A stretch of 63,671 nt of DNA from a virus. The translations under genes and the position numbers were made by a program. The notes under the pieces were generated by a model that was given only the letters and a program-made list of their open reading frames with translations, had not been told where the DNA came from and made no database searches. Location of the stretch: positions 1 through 63,671 of the IMG/VR virus record IMGVR_UViG_3300042894_002234. One strand, given 5' to 3'. This document shows positions 43,401 through 50,900 of the stretch, piece after piece. The first letter of the stretch is position 1. Each line of letters opens with the position of its first letter.

Positions 43401-46400
43401 AGAATAGAATTGTAGATTCTACAAATGATACAAAAGTATTAGCACTATAAGCTCTAACTAATCTATCTGCTTTTTCAGCATCAGACATTTTTAGTTTACC
43501 TGCAGCAGGTTTAACTAATTTGCGAATACTATCTTGATCAAGATATTTCATCTCATCATAAACTTCTTTATTTTGAGAAGTTAGAAATGTCAAGTAAGAT
43601 GATATCTGTTGTTGTAATGATTTATATAAATCACTGTCTTTTGAAAGATTTGCATAGTCTTCAACAGACATGTCATATAACATGTTTTTTTGTTCTGTTG
43701 TTAAGATATCATGAAATATCAAAAACTCTTTTCCTTGATTTTTAAATTCAGGAAAGAAATCTAAATCTGATATAGTATTATTTCTAATGTCTTGTACTCT
43801 TTCATGCTCTGCAGTTAAATAACCAAGCATGATATCAACAAATTTATCATCTGCTGATGGTACATCTTGTAAATATTCTAATGGATTTATAAAATGTGGA
43901 TTATTACCAGTATGGAATGCTAATGCCATTTTCTTATCAGCAGCTCTAGGTACTTCTATATAACCATTATTAATATATGAATAGAAGTCTATATAGAATT
44001 TGGTAGTTGGATCTGTATCAAGAATAGAAACAGAAGTAACATTAACCCCATCTTTATCTAATTGTATACCAGAAAAGTTACTAAGATTTAAAGTATCTAT
44101 TCTGGAACCTAAACTATCTCCAAATAGTTTTTTAAACATTTGAGAATGTCTAACCATTGGATTTCTAGTAGGATTATAATGAGCAAACTCGGGCTTATTA
44201 TAAAAATCAACAAAATTGTTTACTTCGTTAATACCATTCTTTGTAATAGTAATAGTGTTGTTAAGTATGTTCTCATATTGTCTATTACCTTCAGCATTTA
44301 GTAAACTAAAAGTACTAACTATATCTTCTACTTTAAGATATGATTCAATAACTGTATTGATTACATTAGATTGATTTTCTCCTTTTGTATTTGTTAAATA
44401 GTTAATATGATCAGGAATAAGATTAGTTGATACCCCTTTGTTAGTATATGCTAATAACATTTTATATACAAACTTAGCACCTACTAGCACAGTTGTGTTA
44501 GTTAGTAATTCTTTATACTCTTCTGACTTACCAACAGGAATACCAATAGCTTTATAAAATTCAACTGCCGTATTAAATTTAGCTTTATCACTTGCTTTGT
44601 TATATTTATCTCCAAAAGCATCATCAAATCTATCAATCAACTTTTGTTTATCTATTACTCTAGCACCACTATGGTCCCTTGTAGTTATTGGATTTAGCCT
44701 ATCAAAAGCAAATTCTTGAGCAAATTTTCTTTTAGTATTAGATAGATCTAATTTACCTTGTGTGTTATATAGAGTATAGCCAAATTCTAAATTTTCATAA
44801 TCTGATTTCTGTTCTAGTCTAGTAATGATTAATGGTAATGATGTAGTATTAAAACTATTAGCAAATAAGATCCAAGCATTTAGAACCTCTTTATTCTGTA
44901 CAGCTTCTCCAATATTAATATTACCTAGTTTAGATAGTAGTTCAGCAATTTCATAAGAACCATTGCTACTCATTTCTTCAAGTGTACGTTTAATAGACAT
45001 TACACCAGAATTGTTATTTAAGTTTCTTATAAGAGTTCCTAAAGTTTTATTGAATTTAGTTAGCTTAGGAAAACCTAAATCATTCATCTCTACCTCACCA
45101 TTTGAATCATATTGTTTTAATGTTCTAATTAAAAACAATACTTTTTCATTAGCCATATCTTCAAATGAAACTTCACCATTCTGTTGTAGCTCTTTTTGAA
45201 TTTGTGAATCTAAACTAAAATTATTTTCATCATTATCATCTAATGTTTTAGTTTTAAAATCTAATAACTTAGAGCGTCTAAGATGGTATGAAATAGTTGT
45301 ACTATCGTTTAATCTTTTGTTATCAATCGTATCATTAATATCTCCAAAATCATCAATAGCAGTTTGCAATACACTTAAAGCATATTCGTTTTTATTTACA
45401 TCTGTACTTAAATCAACTATTTTTTCTTCAATGATTTGTTTGATATTAGTATATAGATTTTTGATTGATTGACTAGAACTTAAAAATTCACCAATTAATA
45501 TTCTTCCTCTTTCTTTAGAAAAATTCTCTAGTATATTAGATAGAATGGCATCCATAGAATCAGATACCTCATTTGATTGAGCTATTGTTAACTGATTACC
45601 TTTTTCTGCAGAACCAATAGGTGATGCTAATGAACCAAACATAATGTTTGCTGCATTAGGTTTCTTATCTAATATTTTACCTCCAGATAAATTATCATAT
45701 AGTCTTTTTACTTCTTTTAATGAATTAAAATCTATTTGAGTCTGTTCATATGAAACATTATCAAACAACCAGTTTAAGAATTTAAGAATCTTAGCAAAAA
45801 CTTTATTAGTTACTGGTCTTTGTCCAAAGACTTTAGTTCCGTTAGATAACTTATATTGTCTAAAGTCCTCAGCTAAAAATTCTTCTATTTGAACAGGTTT
45901 AGCATCTGAGAATTTAATTCTTCCACCTCCTGGTAAAAGAAATGTTCCAGACATTTTTCCAATCTCTCTATATAAATTATTCTTTTCATCTTTTGTTAAA
46001 AATAATTGAGAAAAACCATGCCAAGCTTCATGATACAAATCTGTATAGTTAGAACCATAATATAAAATTATTCCTGTTCTACTCCAAACAGCTTTTGCAT
46101 TTGAATTCATTGTTTTAAACATTGGTTCAAAAGGAACTACACTTCTTAAGTATTCATTTTCCTCAGAGTTATACCAATCTAATGCAGCTTGCTTTTGTTT
46201 TTCAGAAGCTTCAGAACTCATGCCCTTTACCTTCATCAAACTTTCAGGATCTATATTCCTAATAATTTTATCAATAGCACTTGGTTTTTTAGATGGTAAC
46301 TCTGCACTCTTTTCTAATCCTAATTCTTTTTTGGTATCAGGATCAATCTCAAAATTTAGATAAGAATTAAATAGTTGGACTTTACCATCATCATTTAATG

Positions 46401-47913
46401 GCACTGGTGTTCTAAGAACCTCTTTCCAAAAATTATAATGTTCTTCTCTATTTACAATAGCTAGTTTACCATTCTTAATTCCATAGTAAGATGGTGCTTC
46501 TTTTTGATAAGTTAACCAAAAACCAGTTTTGCTTGTACCACCTGTTTTTAAAAATTCTATTAGTCTTTCTGTATTCTCTTCTTTACTCCCATTATTTACA
46601 AAACTTTCAAGAAGTTTTTCTAAATCATTCTTATTACTATTTGATAATGCTAAGTGTTGAGCTAAGAATTCAAAAGCAACATTAATGTTATCAGATGTAT
46701 AAATACTATCAACTGATGCTTTACTAAAATCCTTTAGTTCTGTATCATTTAACTTTCTTGTAAATAGATTTATAGTACTACCAAATAATGTAATATATCT
46801 ATTAGCTTTATTTCCTAAAGTATCATAATTGATTTTAAAAAAAGGCATATCTGCAGTAATCTGTCCTAATGTTGTTGGAGCAGTTTCATAGCTTAATGTT
46901 TTTCCTTTTTCAAAAACTGGAAAGTATCCTGGAGTTCCTCCTGTAATATCAAGAACAATTTTTTTGTTTTCAAATACACCCTTTTGTATTGCTTTTAAAT
47001 TTGCTACACCATCAAGAACTTTACGCATAGCTTCATCTTCAGAAATATCTTGATTTTTAGCTATTTCTTCAACTGACTGAATACGTCCTCTTGCAATATT
47101 ATCATCTAATAGATCAAAGCGTGTATCTCTCATTTGGAAATACACCATCCTACCTTCAGGATTTACTGAGTAGTCATTATTAAATTTTAATATTTTACCA
47201 TCATTATCAGTTATAACTAAAGCAACTGTTTCATCTTCATCAAGTCTTCTTTTTATTTCTTCTTCAGAAAAATCTCCTTCTTTTAAAAAATCATAAAGTT
47301 CCTCAAAAGGAATCTCTGACATTTTGATTGCTGTTAATCTAAAACCAGTATGGTTCTTAATTGTAATTGTAGAACCATCATAACCAGTAAGATTATTTAA
47401 TAGAGCTCTATTGAAACCATGATACCAAGTTTTCTTAGGATCTACTTTTTGAGTAGAACTATCTACTCTTTCATCAGGCCCAGTTGTTGAATTTGGATCA
47501 TTACTTTTTGCTTGAAATATTTTCTGAGTTTTATCTTTTGGTGATATAATCTCATCAACACTTACTTCAATAGTTTCTTCAACTTCTTTTTCACTTGTTA
47601 ATCCTAATTCCTTTGCTACATTTTCTAATGTACCAAGTTCAAATTTCTTAGGTAGTATTGATAATGCCATCAATACATCATCTTTAACAAGATTATTTTT
47701 TTTAGATCTCAGTAGATACTCTTGAATGTATCTGGGCATTAATTGAATATAAGATAATGCTGTTGCTGGTGTTTTGCCAGCTTTAATAAACTTATCAAAT
47801 AAGTCATTCATATGTGTAATATGAGAATAACTATTTAAATCCTCTTGAGCTGCAATATATCTAGCAATTGATTGATATAATTTACCCTGTTCTTCTTTAT
47901 TAATACAAGCCAT
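37447..47913 (-). CDS. crAss-like virion RNA polymerase (3488 aa) with DFDID motif and extra domains
   Basis: Residues 2056-2060 are D-F-D-I-D, preceded by R-I-P-V-Q-G and V-S-K-S-G-G, the metal-binding signature of the crAss-like virion RNA polymerase (phi14:2 gp66 type, related to two-barrel RNAPs). The phi14:2 enzyme is about 2180 residues, so this one is much longer. The N-terminal part carries a zincin motif H-E-A-W-H (628-632), with a possible downstream Glu in E-E-F-L-A-E-D-F. After the core, about 2700-2840, two blocks recur in large phage polyproteins (L-P-T-R-F-A-E-W-L; I-G-F-G-T-I-M-K-E-G). Expected role: packaged, ejected and transcribing early genes. Confidence 0.9.
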   Translation of the reverse strand: MACINKEEQGKLYQSIARYIAAQEDLNSYSHITHMNDLFDKFIKAGKTPATALSYIQLMPRYIQEYLLRSKKNNLVKDDVLMALSILPKKFELGTLENVAKELGLTSEKEVEETIEVSVDEIISPKDKTQKIFQAKSNDPNSTTGPDERVDSSTQKVDPKKTWYHGFNRALLNNLTGYDGSTITIKNHTGFRLTAIKMSEIPFEELYDFLKEGDFSEEEIKRRLDEDETVALVITDNDGKILKFNNDYSVNPEGRMVYFQMRDTRFDLLDDNIARGRIQSVEEIAKNQDISEDEAMRKVLDGVANLKAIQKGVFENKKIVLDITGGTPGYFPVFEKGKTLSYETAPTTLGQITADMPFFKINYDTLGNKANRYITLFGSTINLFTRKLNDTELKDFSKASVDSIYTSDNINVAFEFLAQHLALSNSNKNDLEKLLESFVNNGSKEENTERLIEFLKTGGTSKTGFWLTYQKEAPSYYGIKNGKLAIVNREEHYNFWKEVLRTPVPLNDDGKVQLFNSYLNFEIDPDTKKELGLEKSAELPSKKPSAIDKIIRNIDPESLMKVKGMSSEASEKQKQAALDWYNSEENEYLRSVVPFEPMFKTMNSNAKAVWSRTGIILYYGSNYTDLYHEAWHGFSQLFLTKDEKNNLYREIGKMSGTFLLPGGGRIKFSDAKPVQIEEFLAEDFRQYKLSNGTKVFGQRPVTNKVFAKILKFLNWLFDNVSYEQTQIDFNSLKEVKRLYDNLSGGKILDKKPNAANIMFGSLASPIGSAEKGNQLTIAQSNEVSDSMDAILSNILENFSKERGRILIGEFLSSSQSIKNLYTNIKQIIEEKIVDLSTDVNKNEYALSVLQTAIDDFGDINDTIDNKRLNDSTTISYHLRRSKLLDFKTKTLDDNDENNFSLDSQIQKELQQNGEVSFEDMANEKVLFLIRTLKQYDSNGEVEMNDLGFPKLTKFNKTLGTLIRNLNNNSGVMSIKRTLEEMSSNGSYEIAELLSKLGNINIGEAVQNKEVLNAWILFANSFNTTSLPLIITRLEQKSDYENLEFGYTLYNTQGKLDLSNTKRKFAQEFAFDRLNPITTRDHSGARVIDKQKLIDRFDDAFGDKYNKASDKAKFNTAVEFYKAIGIPVGKSEEYKELLTNTTVLVGAKFVYKMLLAYTNKGVSTNLIPDHINYLTNTKGENQSNVINTVIESYLKVEDIVSTFSLLNAEGNRQYENILNNTITITKNGINEVNNFVDFYNKPEFAHYNPTRNPMVRHSQMFKKLFGDSLGSRIDTLNLSNFSGIQLDKDGVNVTSVSILDTDPTTKFYIDFYSYINNGYIEVPRAADKKMALAFHTGNNPHFINPLEYLQDVPSADDKFVDIMLGYLTAEHERVQDIRNNTISDLDFFPEFKNQGKEFLIFHDILTTEQKNMLYDMSVEDYANLSKDSDLYKSLQQQISSYLTFLTSQNKEVYDEMKYLDQDSIRKLVKPAAGKLKMSDAEKADRLVRAYSANTFVSFVESTILFYGDISAYNLLKEEFHKRNSSAGSTGRTFMSDKEIIGGYNELFGNKYASKRGYNSYGIDKDGIVRTAVLNDIQVQNDKLIAEYADTFKEKYTKDFTAFGLKGKALTDRVDEEVAKSIKKYFADEIKEGDGQGWLTFDAYRMLAKLSNEWSQSQEDLYLKIVEGKEIGIDEVMKYFPPRKYQYYGPIKTDKYHLNALHKFSLMPLIPKVIKGKNLELLHERMMNDNVHYATFKSGSKTATRTYADGKSDNLYSDLATRTAMPIDAPFIVNEINIKFLRNQVSINDEFKGEVVFSTQMRKLIINELFEKGVPLTPNVERLVKSYLKNIEKYIDFNKQELRDEIELKKDGKFNAESLAKIIKKEMSRRDFPEHLQDAVTKIENGKFAYDLSYALNAENIEEILLSIVNKRIVRRKVNGEPLVQAAVSGFEMQRMKGVSKEEAEKYGYDELETYRKDPDTGNTLPMQVKIALQGQFKKLLYLKHNGKVIGDRESLNLALKDPKWMKEYGAMVRLTGVRIPVQGFNSMEMMEVAEFLDESAGNIVVPPTQIVSKSGGDFDIDKLSIFFPNIFLSKDKSVVKLDTVGNAGLENNITQDIINILSAPEIAAALIRPNDTDLVQPLSKEMLKYFAKSYNPKKNFNQDPESMKFIDDLETDPAKKVKTRSVSPTKIFETRYNIYKQFSNSVGKKALGIGAVDNAYNALFNQVGLYLNDTFEHSRTDKKTGKLVYQTRKNRLLLNHNKMNNGNISLSNIFNTEGTKISDLINQLINGWVDVAKDPWIAYVMGTPEASPSLLYLVQAGVPFKQAVYFLANPLVREYFDTLKKMKSPLAALSQELEQNDKGEVVVKNNLPENEFKLKTRMLGLDQYTTGHKLYDEIIDLTKGIENITEKELKDRLEASLDPAWQRNETDMAVFAHFLEILDVANGLFKIKSALNFDTKTSTTMYDAYARTVKKDSIIEEDEDEANVLKIFPKDKLKALYNDTILHNFDVSEMQMEMFGDMFKVRNHPNLNKYLLNFYKNSLVFGSNIYDRVKEIFGGNDKLISEYKNDFTTAITLTALRDFNPKTGAYKGYEIVDVNSKEYDRVVNKKATKSLPTDKLHFAKKNYTKETPEDYPKYGFIFTENAEKLGTDYNVSTTQAVIRTNKQGERNPNALAIVTKKMQKAGANFTNSEADFTKFKELNTELINNIVNSKYERIIVPTGGFAMEKAKLPTRFAEWLQNELQTKLGIATELVDRGAGVSGLTNSKKYEEPTTQESTNPLVEAGIKPSDMSGNAAKDIQMASESTQFIGFGTIMKEGNVSSTDKYAKAWGNKANTGEYTANDTIMVSGSGNFGRGGVDKTEEAAAIKKTLSEKYKPLLNKAIEAGASFRIGNQYSKGNLSDETVAKYLEQKGYTEEKLNGYSRWVSPKSTKVEQVPTKGTNIPGYIPTGVFIQDDKMYVDMEILAEQFKNGDYSNNNTGAYSILVKTAEDTSYTLTKMSPKTFNNNFSEYVHFVMEREYQRSILKSTDITNFDKILSNIIKTKKEFLFTASSQKLRTDIGENKKINDTVGTFEVNKYGLVDFVDASTGEVLYENLKKLKGNEYQEYILNKDVLLALQLKVVEDHITNKALKNILNSYSYMEDPNNGYAIQLMNMLRDPEYSYLKKDYTILDALTTSYSKESGITNLVFKEGKPDADTTTNYNEELNRLANIDVIKNDDIHVNKAISEFFEKFQYYVILSSGFSSNTKYSLNSIISQEKILSFTNNEKIKQATNRILNNPDYSVVERNINTFTEKFLKNRLGLVRAGGTEKFSKKPGFSSDSSNRNKQYVSQGVSEPVTRYENVIPSDNTLKKVNDFLYLIDIDLIREQATKSKDPKYFTNTVLKLAETHDDKLFIFTSGDKIPVTVKASNVSTFNTPEQIKNAEFSGPVIIPVSGLKGMNDAGTAQLSEALFEKFNVRNPGFDKGSSKLTIREMMNSDSFLTSTDVINSIRIKSHAILDELNNSCNF

Positions 47914-47923
47914 TTCTTAGTTT

Positions 47924-50900
47924 TTAATTATTGCACAAATTTGGATCTTCAGATCCATTAATCATATCATCATCATTTGTATCATTCATAGTTTTATCAA
48001 GTTGAGCAAAATCCTCCTCAGTAAAACTAATATTCATTTTTTCAATATTATTCTTAGCATCTGCATTATCTACTTCATCTATTTTTATAGCTTCAGTTTG
48101 ACCTTGCGCAGGAATAACACTTATTAAATTATGAAGATTACTACGTTTGAGAAATGTACTTTCCTTTGGATCATATTCTAAATCATATGTATCAGGATCT
48201 CTCATTTTTATTATTTTAGTTTTGTGTTGTTTACCAGTCTCTTCATTTAATATTATGACTGTATCACCTGGTTGCAAGTTACTAAATAATAAATTTCTTG
48301 CATTTAAATATGTCATTTTTTTATCGAATGCTTCCATCACTTCTTTAGACTGTTTACTAGTAATGTATTTACCTAATTCAATCAATTGCTCACGACTAAC
48401 AACTTCATCTATAAAAGGAAGAAGATCATAGTTACCAGTTAATAATTGAACTAATGAATTCTGATCAACTGATAAAACTAAATTATTTTGATCTTGTTTA
48501 GTCTTAAGACTCTTTAGATAAGATTTAAGAGAAGTATCTGTTATACCAGGATTCTTTTTACGAATAGCTTCTTTTGATATATCTTCATTATTAGCTTTAA
48601 TACTATAATCCGCACTAGAAATAAAAGCTACTGAACCTGTCAATACAGTCTTACCTTGTGCAGCTAAAGCTTGTGCTTTTTTAAATGCACTAGCATAACG
48701 TGTATCTTTAAGAGCTCCAAAGTTTGGATTTTTTACCCCATACATAGAGAATACAACTTCACCAATATTTTCTGGTGTTGCATTTTCAAAGCCTGGATCA
48801 TTTTTAAACTCTTCATATAGTAATACATCCATATCAACAAATTGATCTGGATACTGTTCTACTAAAGTAGTTTTACCTAAACCTGGAGAAAAGTAAATTA
48901 TCTTTCCTTTAAACATATTGTCTAATGGAAACTCTTCTTTTACTTTTTGTTTTTCTTTTTCATTAACAAACTCTTCATAGCCTGAAAAATCTTCATAGCT
49001 TTCGGGCTCTCCTTGAAACTCAAATGGGTCTTTCTCATATTCTTCAAAACTAGTTATAACGTTACTAAGTCCTTCTGTTACAGATTCTAAATCTAAACCA
49101 AATTGTAATGCAAAATCATCAATTAGATTTAATAATTTTTTATTATATGCATTATCTGCTGCAACTTCTTTATATGTTTTTTCACTAATACCATTTGGAT
49201 ATCTCTGTATTATGTCCACTATCAAATACATGATATCTTGTGAATCATAATTTGGAAATCCATTTTCAGCTACTTCTTGCTGTATTAAACTAGAAAAAAT
49301 ATCTAATGTATCTATGGAACCTAAATCATTATTAATCCATTTTTTAAGATTTACATCAGTTAGATTTCCAGATAATTCATTAGTATCTCTAAACTTTCTA
49401 TTAACTAATTTAGAAATAAGAAGAGTATCCAAATCTACATAAGTAGTATTGGAATTTTCCATACCCTCTTCATAATATTGGTATAGATCAGTTATATATT
49501 CTTTGACAGCTTCTCTACTATTATCACTTATAATTTCAGTATACCATAATCTTAGTAGATTAGGTTTCTTAATTAACTCCTTACCGTATTTAAGAATCTG
49601 GTTTAATGATTTTACTTCTTTACCTTTCTTATTAAAGAATCTCCACTTGTTATCTCTTTTATCTAAATAAGCTTTAATGCTTTTAGAAATATTAAACTCT
49701 AACGTAAAATTATTTGATTCTTTTTGAAAATCACTTAATTCCTTTTTAGTAGGCTCTTCTTCTTCACCAATTACTTTAGCTTCAAAAGCTTCAGTTTTTG
49801 CTACAAATTCATCTCTTTTAACATTAATTGCAGTAAGTATATCAGGGGTCATTTGATCCACCGCATCAATTGAATCCATTATTTTATCTAGTTCTCTTGA
49901 TGATGTAGATTTATTAATTAATGATTTCCATTTATCAGTATTGTCTTCAACTTCAGTTTCTACTACAGGTTGTTCTTCAGTTGGTTGAATACCCATTGCT
50001 TCAGCATATCCTGGAGTATCTTCTAGATTCTCAGGAATAGTGACTTCTTCAGTAGGTGTTATAGGTGTTGGTCTTGTATCTATTTCAATAATAAGATTAC
50101 CATTTTCAATCCTAGTTACAATATTCTTTTCGGGATATTGTTGTCTAAGTTTTTCTATATCTGAATCTATTTTTTGTCTTTGTTCTGGAGTAGCTCTAGA
50201 TATACTAGAGATAACAGATTTACCTGATGTAAGTAAACCAGCTTCTATTATTTTTAATCCTTGATCTGTAGCTAAACCAGTTACAAACTGACCTAATAAG
50301 TCAGCAGGAGTTGCAGGTACAGGAGCAGGTTGTTTTTCTGCTGCAATTATACGTGCTGCTCTAGGTGTTTCTAAATACTCTTCAAAAGATTGAGTATTTT
50401 TTTCTGGATAAACTTCATAGTCAGCTACTAGTTTAGCTTTAGTCTCTGGTGTATATACATCAAGAGCCTTTTCTTTCTCAGCTACTCTAGCAGCTTCAAC
50501 TGCTTCTTCTACTTTTTTAGCAGCATCTTCTCTAGCTTTTATAGCAGCTGCTTCTTTCTCTTTAGATACTCCAGTTATATCTTCGTATTCTTTAAAGATC
50601 TCTTTTATTTTTGCAATGTCTTCAACATCTGTTGCATTTACTTGAGATAAATCTTTAACTCTATAAAAAGTTTTTACATCTTTTTTACCTCCAGATATAT
50701 TATAGGCAACCATTTCTTTTGGTTCACCTACAAAACCTGCATCATATAACTTTTGAAATACTCCATTTAAACCAATCTTTCTTAGATAATCATCAATTGA
50801 TTTTTTAATTAGATCTTTTCTATTTGTATGCATTTTCTTTAATGCATCATACCTTCTTAAAGATTCATTTCTTAAAAAATTAGGATCTGCTATTACAGCA

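Noticed and set aside
47942-47957. TGGATC/GATCCA hairpin near the 3' end of the 1889-aa gene
   Set aside because: A 6-bp stem with a 4-nt loop, no T-run and inside coding sequence; too weak to call on its own.
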